Assembly: GCA_035048485.1 (NCBI GenBank) | Contig: CM068583.1 | Location: forward strand, 67,258,306 to 67,322,305 | Source: Pteria penguin | Lineage: Eukaryota > Mollusca > Bivalvia > Pterioida > Pteriidae | Direction: 5' to 3' | Length of the DNA stretch: 64,000 nucleotides | Shown: positions 33,225-45,784 of the stretch, piece after piece | Layout of the letters: every line of letters begins with the position of its first letter | Numbering within the stretch: the stretch's first letter is position 1 | Position numbers and translations under genes: made by a program | Notes under the pieces: model-generated | The model's input: only the letters and a program-made list of their open reading frames with translations | Told to the model about the DNA's origin: nothing | Database searches by the model: none

Positions 33225-33530
33225 CAATGAATGGCTGAAAATCAGAGTTCACTAGAACTTGACCCCTTACGGTTGGTTTGTTGGTTGATTGCTGTTTTAC
33301 GTCGCTTTCAACAATATTTCAGTTATATCGCGACATGGAAGCAGGAGGTTACCAACCTCTTAAACATAGTGGCGCAACCCGGGAATCGAACCCGGATCGT
33401 CGGCGCTGCAAGCCAAGCGCTTAACCACTACACCAAGCCTGCCCCTACCCCTTACGGAGTTTCGCCAGATCTTCATCCGCACTGGGACAAATAGAGAAGC
33501 GGAATAAAGATATGGGTTTAATCAGATTGA
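33225..33530 (+). mobile_element. MITE fragment (family of 14459-14835) interrupted by a SINE
   Basis: The right arm (CGGAGTTTCGCCAGATCTTC to AGATATGGGTTTAATCAG) matches the MITE at 14459. The adjoining internal part (GTTCACTAGAACTTGACCCC) lies on the other side of a SINE inserted at 33273-33446. Confidence 0.8.
33273..33446 (-). mobile_element. SINE family A, copy 2, inserted in a MITE
   Basis: Inverse copy with B box complement (GGGAATCGAACCCGG) and A box complement (GCTTAACCACTACACCAAG). Flanked by an exact 11-base target duplication ACCCCTTACGG (33262-33272 and 33447-33457). Confidence 0.93.
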
Positions 33531-33960
33531 TTATGCCCCAGGATCAATAGATCGGGGGCATATTGTTTTTGTCCTGTCTGTCTGTCTGTTTGTTTGTCTG
33601 TCTTTTGTCAGCTTTATCCTTGGCTGTAACTTTTGAACTGTGAGGGATAGAGACTTTAATATATTTGACATGCGTACTCAGCCAATGAAGTCCTTTCAAA
33701 GACACCAAGTTTGATGACCTTTTGATCCTGACAATGACCTTCACGGTAAAACTAATTTTTAGGACTTGGGGCTATAACTTTTGAACCGTGAGGGATAGAG
33801 ACTTCATATTTGGCATGCCTACTCAATTAATGAAGCCCTTTCAAATAACACCAAGGTCGATTACCTTTTGACCTTGACAATGACCTTCACGCTAAAACCA
33901 ACTTTTTGGACTTTGGTGCCGCCAGGGGCATTAGTGTTTTACAAACACAGTTTGTTAGAT
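33530..33960 (+). repeat. Dispersed ~410-bp repeat (copy 2)
   Basis: Same family and orientation as 18390-18800: GCCCCAGGATCAATAGATCG, GTCTGT runs, two units with TGACCTTTTGA and GACAATGACCTTCACG, ending CACAGTTTGTTA. Confidence 0.75.
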
Positions 33961-33966
33961 TTGTCA

Positions 33967-34210
33967 TAAGGTGGTGCCACTACAGACAAATAGTGTGCTT
34001 AAGGTGGTGCCACTACAGACAAATAGTATGTGCTTAAGGTGGTGCCACTACAGACAAATAGTGTGTGCTTAAGGTGGTGCCACTACAGACAAATAGTGTG
34101 CTTAAGGTGGTGCCACTACAGACAAATAGTGTGTGCTTAAGGTGGTGCCACTACAGACAAATAGTGTGCTTAAGGTGGTGCCACTACAGACAAATAGTGT
34201 GCTTAAGAGA
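33967..34210 (+). repeat. 31-35-bp minisatellite, 7 units
   Basis: Unit contains AAGGTGGTGCCACTACAGAC followed by AAATAGTGTGCTT; units differ by one or two extra GT dinucleotides. Confidence 0.93.
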
Positions 34211-36172
34211 GTACGCTACTTTGAAAATCTTCAGAAGTAATGTGTGAATTTAGAAACTAATGGTATCTGAGTGTTCTAGATGTAAGATTCAAGTGTGCTC
34301 TTTTCATTCGTTCAAATCGGAAAAGAATTTTTAACCATTTTATATTTAAGGCTTTTTGGACTTGATCATTGTTGCCTATTTTCGGCAGTTATCTCCCTAT
34401 ATGTTGCTTATAGTACATTGATTTTGTGTACATTAACAGATTTTATTATACTAGATTTAATTTGAAATGGAATTCAGACATAATTTCTATGATTTCTTGC
34501 AATTTTTTTTAAAGATTAAAACAAGGGGACATCTTAGGTTCATCTTGGGATGCTGACTTGCTGGCATTGTAAATATGTTGGTTTAAACAATATTTATTCA
34601 GATGAAATTATTTCGGATTATATAGTACATATAGAAAGATTCAGGATTGAGCAACAAGAAGAACTTATATTAAGCTCGCTCCGTTAAGTTGCTTAGTAAG
34701 CCTAACCAATTATGAACATCTTCTCTTGAATATAAGGAGGACTGAAACTTAAGCGTACTTTCAAAGTAGTATAACATGTCGCCCTTTGATATACAGGAAT
34801 GCACGAAATCCGGGGTCAAAGTAGGCTAACTGAACATCAGCACCTATGGAAAACGGATTTGCTTTGCTTTGACCTGTGGTTGTGAAATCAGGATACATCA
34901 GTCAGTAAAAAATCGAAAACTTTATTTGTAATTGTAACTATGGAAATAGATCCAAGACAATTTAAAAGATGAAAGAAAATAAATAATTAAACTTCATTCA
35001 AGTTATGCAACTAGTGACAAAATTCACTGAAATGGCCATAGTTAAGATTCTTTAAATCTATGATTATTTGAAAAGTGTGTGTGTGTGTGTGGGGGGGGGG
35101 GGGGGGTTCACAAGCATAGCTGTGCCCCGCCCTTAAAAAAAAGAGGGGTGTTACGTGCCCCTGTTGTCCCCTTTCCCCTAAGCCCTTGGAACTTACAATC
35201 GAAAAAGCATTATATACAAAATAGCTGTGGTACCAGCGTAGGACAAACAATCTACACGTCGCCCTCTACTTAGTTGGTGCGGTTTAATAACCGCATAATC
35301 GGTTAACAGATTTTCACAGGGGTGGGTGGGATGTTAACTTCTTATATAAAGGTATATACAGACGTGCGGCTGCAATGGGGTATACTTTTAAGGCCACCCA
35401 ATATATTAATGGGTATCATTTTCCCATCAAATGTATATCAATGGGTGTCTTTCTTATTACAAAATATATGAATATGTAAAACGTATGCTGGAATTACAAG
35501 AGAATATATATTTTGCACTTGAATTTGGAATGCAGAAACTGATTGCAAGGCTATTCTTGGTAAATAATAGGGAAATTTATTTCTGGTGTCTTCTTTAATA
35601 AGATACCTTCTGTTGCATATTACGCAAAGTTTGTGTGGAATACGTCATAACTATTCGTCAGTATATGAATGGGCTTGATTTTACACTTTGCTCAATATAT
35701 GAATGAATAGGGTGCCAGCGACTCCAGTCGCGCGTCCGTACCTAAAATCATCGCAAGTTAACACACACACCCTTGTGCAGACTTTAAATACTATATTATT
35801 ATGGTAAGAATTTACCGAAATCGCAATATTTACTGACATTACAGTATAATGTACTTACTATTTTATATTATAAAATTTTATATTATATATTATATTTACT
35901 TTAAACATTTTTAGTCTCTAAGTTGAAAAAAACTGAAGAAAATTAATAATCTGTCTGATACCAGCTTGAAAATAAATATTCTGTCCTGTGAAGGTATGAA
36001 AATAATATGATTTGACAAAAATTGCCAGCTCTCAGAATCAAATGGTAATCCCCTTACAAAGTAATGAAAATGATGACGTTAGGCCTAAATTACAATTATG
36101 CCTACGCGATTACAAATGTTTCAAGAAATCATTTCGAACACGACCCAGAAACCGGAAATGTAAATGTCAACG
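34211..36172. other. Intergenic sequence before SPRYD7; no gene seen
   Basis: Contains a (GT)n(G)n tract at about 35077-35106 and otherwise unique AT-rich sequence. The SPRYD7 promoter should lie in the last few hundred bases, but I recognise no TATA box. Confidence 0.5.
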
Positions 36173-36284
36173 ATGGCTGCGTGTTTTTGTTGCTTCAGAT
36201 GTTGCTGGGGTGGAACTGGTTTCAACTCAGGACATGTTCAGCTCAAAGAATTACCGACAGTCAAATTAGACACCTCGCAAATGG
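36173..36284 (+). CDS. SPRYD7: SPRYD7 exon 1 (coding part)
   Basis: Cys-rich start, then HVQLKELPTVKLDTSQM; donor GTATCT after the first base of a Gly codon. Confidence 0.93.
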
Positions 36285-39200
36285 GTATCTACGAATAACG
36301 TAGCTAATATTTGTCCTAATTTCCTCTGACTTTTCACTGTAGGTTAGTTTGGTAAATTAGCAGACGTACGACGGTAACTTCTGATTTAGGTCTATGACTA
36401 CAGTATGCTTGACCAATGTTGCACTGTTACACCGAAGTTATAGTTTTATAAACTTCTGTGCAGCATTAAACCCGAGTGAAATGACTCTCATCTTACTGAA
36501 TGCTAGATGTTTCGGTACAAGGATGTTTCGGTACATAAGAAAGACGTTTCGGTACAAGTAAAGACGTTTCAGTACAATGAAAAGGATGTTTCGTTGTATA
36601 TGTTTCGGTATTCATTCACTATATTTTAGTCTGTGTGTGACATGAGACAGCAATTAAGTGTCACCAGCCAGAACATGACCTCTTGCGGGTTTTCGCCAGA
36701 TCTTTATCCGCAATAGGACAAATAGAGAAGCGGAATAAAGATATGGTGTTAATCGGATTGAAGCGACGCTACTCCTATAGATGCATGGGTTAACTTTTAC
36801 TAAAGGACGTAGGCCCAAACGTATATGGATAAATAAACTTCGTCAAACAATATTTCGTATCCTCATTAAAAAGCTCCATAAGAAACTTACACCTTCTGCA
36901 TTGTTAACAACTGAGCTTTATCTTTAGGCACTTCAAGAAAAATGCAGTTAAAGTCCATACAAAAGTAAAAACGTCAGTAATATTAATTGGCAGTCATTTC
37001 CGTAGCAGTTTGCTGGTGCGGATCTTTTTACTTTCTTCTTGATAAATATCCATTTTAATTTGTTTATGTACTGATAATTAGGTACCTGTACCGAAACGAC
37101 CAAAATCATGTACTGAAACGTCTTTGTACCATGTACCGAAACGACCTATTTTTAGCTCTACTGGTCTCGACCAGTCGAGCTCATGCGATGGTCCTTCGTC
37201 CGTTGTCCGGACGTCCGTCCGTCCGTCCGTAAACAATTTTTTGTTCCCTCTTCTCCTCTGAAGGTATGTACCCCAGAGACCTTATTATGGGTTCTTCTTG
37301 TTGGGTAGGTGGTCTAGTTGTGCATGTGCAATTTTGGTCCAGTTCTGACCCTTTGGGGGCCCACAAAAGGGCGTGGTCCCAAAATCTTGTTCCCTCTTCT
37401 TCTCTGATTGTATATATCCCAGAGACCTAATTATGGTCTCATCATGTTTTGTAGCTGGTCTAGTTGTGCATGTGCAATTTTGGTCCCGTCCGGACCCCCT
37501 GGGGCCCCTACAAAAGGGGCGTGGTCCCAAAATCTTGTTCCCTTTTCATTTCTGAAGGTATATATCATAGAGACCTAATTATGGTCTCATTTTGTTATAT
37601 AGGTGGTCTAGTTGTGCATGTGCAATTTTGGTACGGTCCGGACCCCCTGGGCTCCCAGAAAGGGGCGTGGTCCCAAAATCTTGTTCCCTCTTCTATTCTT
37701 AAGGTATATGTCCCAGAGACCTAATTATGGTCTCATCATGTTTGGTATGTGATCTAGTTGTGCATTTACTATTTTGGCCTGGTCCGCCCCCCCTGGGGTC
37801 CCACAAAAGGGCGTGGTCCCAAATTCTTGTTCCCTCTTCTGTCCTTAAGGTATATGTCCCAGAGACCTAATTATGGTCTCATTTTGTTGGATAGGTGGTC
37901 TAGTTGTGCATGTGCAATTTTGGTCAAGTCCGGACCCCCTGGGACCCCACAAAGGGGCGTGGTCACAAAATCTTGTTCCCTCTTCTTTTCTGAAGGTATA
38001 TGTCCCAGAGACCTAATTATGGTCTCATCATGTTTGGTATGTGATGTAGTTGTGCATGTATAATTTTGGTCTGGTCCGGACCCCCTGGGGTCCCAAAAAG
38101 GGGCGTGGTCCCAAAATCTTGTTCCCTCATTTTCTCTTAAGGTATATATCCTAGAGACCTAATTATGGTCTCATTTTGTTGGATAGGTGGTGTAGTTGTG
38201 CATGTGCAATTTTGGTCCGGTCCAGACCCCCTGGGACCCCACAAAGGGGCGTGGTCCCAAAACCTTGTTCCCTCTTCTTTTCTTAAGGTATATGTCCCAG
38301 AGACCTAATTATGGTCTAATCATGTTTGGTATGTGATCTAGTTGTGCATGTATAATTTTGGTCCAGTCTGGATCCCCTGGGGTCCCACAAATGGGTGTGG
38401 TCCCAAAATCTTGTTCCCTCTTTTTCTCTGAAGGTATATATCCTAGAGACCTAATTATGGTCTCATTTTGTTGGATAGGTGGTGTAGTTGTGCATGTGCA
38501 ATTTTGGACCAGTTTGGACCTCCTTGGGCCCCACAGGGGGCGTGGTCCCAAAATCTTGTTCCCTCTTCTTTTCTGAAGGTATATGTCCCAGAGACCTAAT
38601 TATAGTCTCATCATGATTGATATGTGATGTAGTTGTGCATGTATAAGTTTGGTCCAGTCCGGACCCCCTTGGGTCCCACAAAGGGGTGTGGTCCCAAAAT
38701 CTTGTTCCCTCTTTTTCTTTGAAAGTATATAGCCTAGAGACCTAATTATGGTCTCCTTTTGTTGGATAGGTGGTGTAATTGTGCATGTGCAATTTTGGAC
38801 CAGTTCGGACCCCCTGGGGCCCCACAAAGGGGCGTGGTCCCAAAATCTTGTTCCCACTTTTTCTCTTATTGTATATGTCTGTGAGACTTAATTATGATCT
38901 CATCATGTTTGGTAGGTGGTCTAGTTGTGCATATGCAATACAAAACATACATGTGTGGTCCAAATATATTTTTACCCCTTCTTCTCTGAAGGTAAATTGT
39001 TGTTTGAGTAGAGGATAACAGTAGAGCTCTAGTCTCGACAGAGACTTCTGGTTGTGTACTGAAACACCCTTATACCGAAACATCCTGCACCCATCTCACT
39101 CTGGGGCCAGTTGTTCGAAACTTTAACCACAACAACTTAAGCCGGTCCATGGAAATGCAGAAAACACCATGCAGGTACTTACAAAAAACACCATAAAATG

Positions 39201-42200
39201 TACCGAAAACACCAATGAATTTTAAATTGACTTAGGTTTTTTGAAAGATTGGACAATTTTACATTTATATTCCAAGTTTCAATCATATTGGACGATATTT
39301 GACAGAGTTATGATAAATCATTTTTATTTCACAGGTAAATTGTCTGTGTGATCAGCGGCCAGTACTATATACTTATAAGACAAAGACGTATCGTTAACTA
39401 TTCTTTTTTATATTATAATGTATATTGTCATTTGAACAAAATTAAAAGTGATAGATCTACATATTAAAATTTTGAAATCTATTGTCTTTTTATTTGTAGT
39501 TTATTCATACTATTTTTCCTGTTAAATTTTGAATCTAAATAGATTAATTAGAGTACACAGTAAAATAAAAATGGTGTTCGAACGTGGGATCTCTGGATAC
39601 CTTTGAGAAATATTGCCGTAACTTCCTCAAAATGCATCCTACTTGCATAATATGTAGTGAGTAGGTATAACATCTATATTTAGAGTAGATGTGTTGTTTT
39701 CCTTACTTCCATTGGTGTTTTCGGTACATTTTATGGTGTTTTTGTTAATTACCTGGTATTTTCGGTGTTTCAGCATTTCTATGCACCCCAAGTTAAGCTA
39801 CCAGTGGTTAAAGTCTGAGAGACAGATAATTCAGTTTAAAAGATTTCTGTATAAAAATCTTAATTCCTTTACAAAGCGTGCTTCATGTACTACCAATCAG
39901 TACACAGAATATGACTTAAAGTTCTTATTTCAAAAATAAAGTGAAGAGAACACGGAAGACATCTGACAAAGCTGTATGACACAAATCACCAAAGACATGC
40001 ACACAAAAAAGATGAAATTTAACCATTGGTTAGCTTAACCAGTGGTTAAAGTTTTGAACAGCTGGCCCCTGGCAGAGAACTCGTATCCAAAAGAATTAAG
40101 TAATACCCAGGATAACTCATACCCGAACATTCTGGAACATTTTTTAATTTTTCAGACTGCAAAATCAATGGATCTGTGGATGGCATATGTGAAAATAAAA
40201 AGAATATTTAAATATTAATGATTTTATCATTTTAGACCCTGCTGTCGTCAAGACCACTTCCCCACAGGCCACGGTACATGTATATATTGAAGGTAGTGCA
40301 GAATGTGCTATGTAACAGGCATTCCCTACCCAGGGTTCCGTGGGCTAAAGCCACTACATCTCTGTCAACGCTATTTTACAAGATTCTTGTAAAAGTTTTT
40401 AAAATCCATGGTTAGAATATATAAAACTATAAATAGCCAAGCATGTGATGATATGCTTAATAATAAAAATTGTGATTTAAATTCTATGTAAATTATCTAA
40501 AATGGTTGTTTAATTACCTTAAATGTGAACTATTTCATGTGTTATGCGTATGAAACTAGATTTGAGATAAAGATAACCATGAAATTCAGTGTAGATGAGA
40601 CTTGTATAGAATGTGATAATTCATTGAAAATAACAGACAGATAATTGAAAGTTTTATGATTTCTTTAACTTTGAAGATATTAAGCTTATAAATTTGCCAC
40701 GTGACACCGGAACTATTTCCCAGGCGTTGACAGATATATAAGCGAGAGTAAGGAGCGATAACTCTGGGTAGAGAATGATGTAATAGGCAGGATGAAAAAT
40801 CTCTCCCCACTGAGCTACCGGCATCCCTCGCACTTCCCCACACCCAAGAGGTTTCCAAACTTCAAAACACAACAGAGAACTTACTCTGGTTCTTGCTCAC
40901 ATGAGGCCAGGGTCACTCTCGCAGCACCAAATTCTGTAACAGGCAGGGAGAAAAACTGTGGCTGGACCCAGGAATCGAATCCAGAACCTTCCAGTATGAA
41001 GACAGACACTCTCACCATTGAGCTATCCGGGCCGATCCTGGCATTCGTCACAGCTAAATAAAGATTAGTTCAGGGGCATAAATGAAATTTTTCAACCAAA
41101 AAAAAAAATCCAATTACCTATGGCAAATAGTTTAATGTATAACAAAATTGAAAATGATTACTTGATTGTTAATCTAAAATCATGTTCAAATCAGTAAAGT
41201 GTCTGGGAATTGCTAACTGTCCAGGAACTGTGACAATAACAGTAGGCTTTAGATTGTTTAATGTTGGCTGGGAATGTCGGATTTAATCTGTAGACTTGAG
41301 TTCCCCTTTAGAGAAAATTATCAGGAATTGAAAAATCTTACTTTTATTAGCAGAATATTACTCACTTTGTGCTTTGTCATTCACATCGAAACTATGATAC
41401 CTTTATATCAAACAGTTCTTAATATAAAAGACTGACAGCAAGTGATTTTAATGTCCTTTAATTGAATTTGACTTTAATTGACATGTACTATCGTAAATTC
41501 TGGTTTGGATGTAAATATGAGTATGGCAAAGTAAGTGTTTTTAAAAATAATGAAAAGTTTCAATTTTTTTCAATTTATGATACTTTTCATGATAGTAGGA
41601 TCAAGTCTTTTGCTTGGATCTGACATACTTGTTCAATGTATAGCGTATTGTTTTAGGCAATGATGTGGTGATTGTCAAAAATGGTAAGAGGATATGTGGC
41701 ACAGGTGCAGGTTTATCCAATGCTCCCATTGTACAAGATAAAGCATACTTCGAAGTCAAACTACAAAGTACAGGTATGTAATTACCAGACCTTTAGCTCA
41801 TTGTATCCTCAGTGTGACATTATGGTTATTTGTGTAATATTGATTTAACTTTGTTTCTTACTCTCCTGTCTACAGTAAACATCATTTGTCATTGTCATTG
41901 CACATTGTCTGGCGTCAAGGTTCTGTAGTTTTACGTCTGTCTGTCTGTGACTTGTCACATGTTTGACTTCTTCAGAACTATGGAAGGGATTTTGATGAAA
42001 GTTAGTATAAACAAGAACTTATAAACATTGTTTTTAAGTTCTTGGTATGAATTAAGTACTCAAGATTCCCAAAAAGTGCAGTTGCTTTTTTGACCAAATC
42101 AGTCAACGGCGAGAGGACCATAGGAAAGGTGTGTTAAGAAGTGTTGTTGTAGTTTTTAAAAAAATTTGTTCTATTCTGACACAAAATTAGGGCGCTTTTT

Positions 42201-45200
42201 GGCCTTTTTCCTGACTTAATCATTTCAATATTATAGAAACAAAAAAGCATTTATTTCAATGGACATTGAAAGTTTCATGTCAGAATTATGTTTTCTTAAT
42301 TTTATATGATTTGCTCTTTATTGTTGATAATTAGGCTAGCCCTGGCATAGTAAAGGGTAGCAGTTCAAACCCAGCTAGAGGCAGAAATTTCCTTCATATC
42401 ATTTTACACCAAAACAAATTTTTAAATGTTTTTCAGTACTCCATGTGTCATGAATATTAAGGGGGAAAATTTGACTTCTTTTTGACACATTTTTGTGTGA
42501 TTTTCTTAATTTATTAAATATGGAGATGCAATAATACCCCCCAAACAAGAAACATTGGTTCTCATGTACATTTTCCAAAAATAAAAAAATAAACCAGCGT
42601 TGTAAACAGAATTGCAATGAGCATTGAGCAATGAGCAAACAGCATGTACCTTCAGGTATTCTGTACGTTATCACTATCCCTGCTGTGTTAAATTTAGTAT
42701 TTTCTCTCCTTTCGTTCCACACCTAAAGAGTATTTCAATTACTGTAAATTATGATGATCTAAAATTCAAATACTGACATGGTTGATGATTCAAACTTTAC
42801 AGACATGTGTCAGTAGTAGAAAACACAATAAGCAAGAGCTTACATATATCTGGAAATTTGTTCAAGCAGTAATTCATTTGTGAATGAGTAAATTGCTGTC
42901 CTGTCTGTCTGTCAGTTTGTCTTCTGTCCATCAGTCCAAGAAAACTCATATCACCTATCAGAATTTGCTCATACTCCACAAAATTGTCACTCTGAATAGT
43001 GGCTCAGTCATTTTTGTAAAGGCAAGGCCACTGAGAAATTGAATTTAAAATACCAATTAGAGCTTATGTTCTAGTAAATTTTCAACAGGCAATGATTATA
43101 TTTCATACAAATCTTAATTATCATTCACGATATGGGCTTTTAAAATGTGAAAAGTTGACAAATGATTGGATGATGAACAAGGGTAATGGCAATAGCTTGC
43201 TTGACCATTTGGTTCAAGTAACTACAACCAAAGTAACGAGCTTCTTTCAAGAGTTACTTAGTCATTCTGTGTTTATCTTTATTCTTTTTTAATACAGGTG
43301 TTTGGGGTGTAGGACTTGCAACAAAACGGTGTAATCTGAATTGTGTACCACTAGGAGAGAACACAGAATCGTGGGTATTACGCCAGGACAGTACGCTATA
43401 CCATGACAGTAATCACAAAGGAAAGATACCAGATGTTCTACAAGAGGGCGATGTAATTGTAAGTATTTTATATCCCTGACATTATGATGTCCACCATCAA
43501 CATTCCTCCACCAAAAATGCAGAGATTGTAATGAGAGCACCATGTATGATAAATTATGTCGTTGTATAGATATGAAGTGGATAATGGCCTGTCATACTTA
43601 ACTCATCATCACTGTGCTCTAAGTATGGATGTCATCACTGTGCTCTAAGTATGGATGTCATCACTGTGCTCTGAGTATGGATGTCATAACTGTGCTCTAA
43701 GTATGGATGTCATCCAAAAAATGTAGACAACCATCTATAAATACAAGTTTATTAATGCAGCTCATAGTTGTTTTTCTTTTACTTTGCCATATATGTGTAA
43801 TAATCGTGGAGTGACTTACAACAATCAATCAATCTTTTGTTTTGTATCAGTTATCATATAACCTCATTTTTTTATGAAACACAAATTTCGTAATTTGATG
43901 TCTAAATCATTTAATTGTATTTTTGCGATTACTTCTTTGCTCACCTAAACCAAAGGCTCATTAATTGTGCTCACAAAGTGGTCTGGTGAGCAGTACAGTC
44001 CCATTTGGGCACTTGTTTTAATTATTGAATATATTATTCTGGCGAAAATATATATTCTTTAATCCTTTTCTTTGCAGGGCCTTACATATGATCATGTGCA
44101 ATTGAACTTTTTTCTGAATGGGAAGCCTTTGAACATTCCATTTACTGGAATGAAAGGCACATTGTATCCTGTGTTTTATGGTCAGTATAGGCGAATTATA
44201 TTGATTAACATTATACAGTCAATTCTCAATAATCCACTAACGTCAGTATTTAAGATATTATGGCAGTATAACATTTTTGACAGTGAATTGAATAACTTCA
44301 TTTTGGGGGGAGAGGAGTTGCCATATTTTTGTATCATAGTGTTATCTTTCTTGGACTCAGATTATTGTGTACATAAATTTTCGATAAATGAAATATTTTG
44401 TAAATCATTTATTTGCATTATATTTATTAAAACATTAAAATATTTGTTAATTTTGAAGCAATATACATAATTGTAAAATTAGTTACTGGATGTAACACAA
44501 ACATCTGTGATTTAAAAATTCTATTCAGCGTTGACTGCCTTGATCTACCGGTACTTGTGGTAGACTGTAAAATGAATTCCTGTACCTAAAGATATTTGTC
44601 AATCTCACCCTTATTCTTAAAACTGTGACAAAAACGTATTACAGTTTCTGAGGCAGATTGAACATCATTTGAACTGGGAATGTTTTATCCCAATATGTGT
44701 ATGACATTGTGTGTGTGGGAAAACAGAGAACAGTTTTAATTATCTTGTTTATTAAATTCTTCAGTAACATGGTCTTACTTCTGATGATTGGCTATATGAT
44801 GGGGATTGATGGCGACCAATTATGTACTTAATTTACCACACACACCTTTGGTGGTATAAAGAGATAATTGACCCTTTGAAATGGACGTTTGTTTTCAGAA
44901 CATTGTTAAAAAGGGCGATAATGATTTTGGCAGTTTAATGAGAATTTTATATAGCTGGATACCGGTAGATGTTCTTGAAAAAGTATGATATTATTACGGG
45001 AATGGTGAGAAATAAAGTGGTGATAATTGAGTATTGACTGTACATTATGGTTGGTATTAAAAAAAGAAATTTTTGAAGTTTATAATGTGCAAAATAAGGA
45101 GGAAAGTTGTAGTAATAGAGAATTTTTTTGTGTTTTGATTTCTATACAGTGCAATAGATCCATCTAACGCTTTTTATAAATTTGAATAGTTGATGAGGGA

Positions 45201-45287
45201 GCAGTAATGGACATACAATTCGACAAGTTTTACCATCAGCCCCCCGATGGCTTTGATAGTATCATGATAGAACAGTCATTATTGTAA
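36173..45287 (+). CDS. SPRYD7: SPRYD7, SPRY domain-containing protein 7 (5 coding exons, complete)
   Basis: Exons are 36173-36284, 41657-41773, 43298-43458, 44078-44180 and 45190-45287, with GT-AG introns and consistent phases, giving 196 aa, the same length as human SPRYD7. The N-terminus MAACFCCFRCCWGGTG is rich in cysteines, as in the vertebrate protein, and could be palmitoylated (inference). The SPRY domain follows: DVVIVKNGKRICGTG, AYFEVKLQSTGVWGVGLAT, SWVLRQDSTLYHD, LQEGDVIGLTYDHVQLNFFL, NGKPLN, GTLYPVFYVDEGAVMDIQF and FYHQPPDGFDS. SPRY domains bind partner proteins, but the role of SPRYD7 is poorly known. The ATG has A at -3 and G at +4. The gene is convergent with the ABCC4-like gene downstream. 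Confidence 0.96.
36667..36768 (+). mobile_element. MITE fragment (family of 14459-14835), copy 3
   Basis: Single arm with CCAGAACATGACC, CGCCAGATCTTTATCCGCAA and GGAATAAAGATATGG. The other arm is missing. Confidence 0.75.
37153..39050 (+). repeat. 146-bp tandem array (about 12 units, dimeric higher order) with inverted ends
   Basis: Units contain AGAGACCTAATTATGGTCTC, GTGCATGTGCAATTTTGGTC and GGGGCGTGGTCCCAAAATCT. Units alternate between a TTTTGTTGGATAGGTGG type and a CATGTTTGGTATGTGAT type, giving a ~292-bp dimer. The array is bounded by AGCTCTACTGGTCTCGAC at the left and GTAGAGCTCTAGTCTCGACA at the right. This bounded form suggests a transposable unit with internal tandem repeats. Confidence 0.88.
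39103..40072. mobile_element. Foldback (inverted-repeat) element
   Basis: GGGGCCAGTTGTTCGAAACT near 39105 is the inverse of AGTTTTGAACAGCTGGCCCC near 40049-40068. A second pair of arms, 39140-39222 and 39706-39785 (sharing CACCATAAAATGTACCGAAA and its complement), lies inside. No transposase ORF. It lies in SPRYD7 intron 1. Confidence 0.72.
40735..41045 (-). mobile_element. tRNA-derived SINE pair, family B
   Basis: Read on the minus strand, 40960-41040 has an A box (TAGCTCAATGGTGAGAG) and a B box (TTCTGGATTCGATTCC) followed by a body with CTCCCTGCCTGTTACAG. A second, head-truncated copy (GGTAGCTCAGTGGGGAGAG, then CATCCTGCCTATTACATC) lies at 40740-40830. Confidence 0.72.
41046..41656. other. 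SPRYD7 intron 1, end; no gene seen
   Basis: Unique AT-rich sequence up to the exon 2 acceptor. Confidence 0.5.
41657..41773 (+). CDS. SPRYD7: SPRYD7 exon 2
   Basis: Acceptor GTTTTAG, 117 nt, donor GTATGT. Encodes the first SPRY strands (NDVVIVKNGKRICGTG to FEVKLQST). Confidence 0.95.
42325..42440 (+). mobile_element. SINE-like family D, copy 3
   Basis: TAGCCCTGGCATAGTAAAGG, AGTTCAAACCCAGCTAGAGG and ATTTTACACCAAAACAAAT match the pair at 25970-26410. Lies in SPRYD7 intron 2. Confidence 0.55.
43298..43458 (+). CDS. SPRYD7: SPRYD7 exon 3
   Basis: Acceptor AATACAG, 161 nt, donor GTAAGT. Encodes GVWGVGLATKRCNLN through LQEGDVI. Confidence 0.95.
43595..43725 (+). repeat. 26-bp tandem repeat, about 5 units
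   Basis: Unit TCATCACTGTGCTCTAAGTA then TGGATG, in SPRYD7 intron 3. Confidence 0.9.
44078..44180 (+). CDS. SPRYD7: SPRYD7 exon 4
   Basis: Acceptor TTTGCAG, 103 nt, donor GTCAGT. Encodes GLTYDHVQLNFFLNGKP through LYPVFY. Confidence 0.95.
45190..45287 (+). CDS. SPRYD7: SPRYD7 exon 5 with stop
   Basis: Acceptor TTGAATAG, 98 nt ending in TAA. Encodes VDEGAVMDIQFDKFYHQPP to the end IEQSLL. Confidence 0.94.
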
Positions 45288-45784
45288 AGTGTTCCAGTGA
45301 TTGTATACCAGTGTCAGAGAGCAGTCACCTATAAGCATGTTTCCCACTGAGATTTCTGTCTGAAACTTGAATGGCTTGAATATTCTGTGAAAGAATGTGA
45401 TTCTGGAAATATGATTTTGCTTTCTGAATGTGACTTATTGGTATGTGTATGCATAATTATGTTTTATTATACATGTACATGTAAATAATCTTATTAAAAA
45501 TTGTATCTGGGACAACTAATGTACATAAGTATTTTTGTAGGGATGCATATTCTTTTTTTTAACAAGTACTGGTAGTTGTTAAACAAACACCTAATCATTT
45601 ATGTGAATCTATAGGTTTTTTTGTTACTAAATTAGAATATATTCATCAAAACAAGGGTATTGCCAGAGTTAAAAATAGATTTTAAACACTTACCAAGGTT
45701 TTGGGCTCGAGTCTTATTTGCCAAAAAAAATCACTCTGTCAAGATTTAAAACTTTCTAAATGAGCAATAGATTTATGGAAAAGG

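Larger units (their letters stand above)
36497..39092. mobile_element. Foldback element with GTTTCGGTAC-based arms, carrying nested insertions
   Basis: GATGTTTCGGTAC motifs recur in one sense at 36505-36610. The inverse (GTACCGAAACGACC, ATACCGAAACATCC) occurs at about 37080-37150 and 39053-39085. The region between holds a MITE fragment (36667-36768) and the array at 37153-39050. It lies in SPRYD7 intron 1. Confidence 0.6.

Noticed and set aside
36012..36303. Two alternative plus-strand frames over SPRYD7 exon 1
   Set aside because: The SPRYD7 match (Cys-rich start and HVQLKELP) is in one frame only; the other is a shadow.
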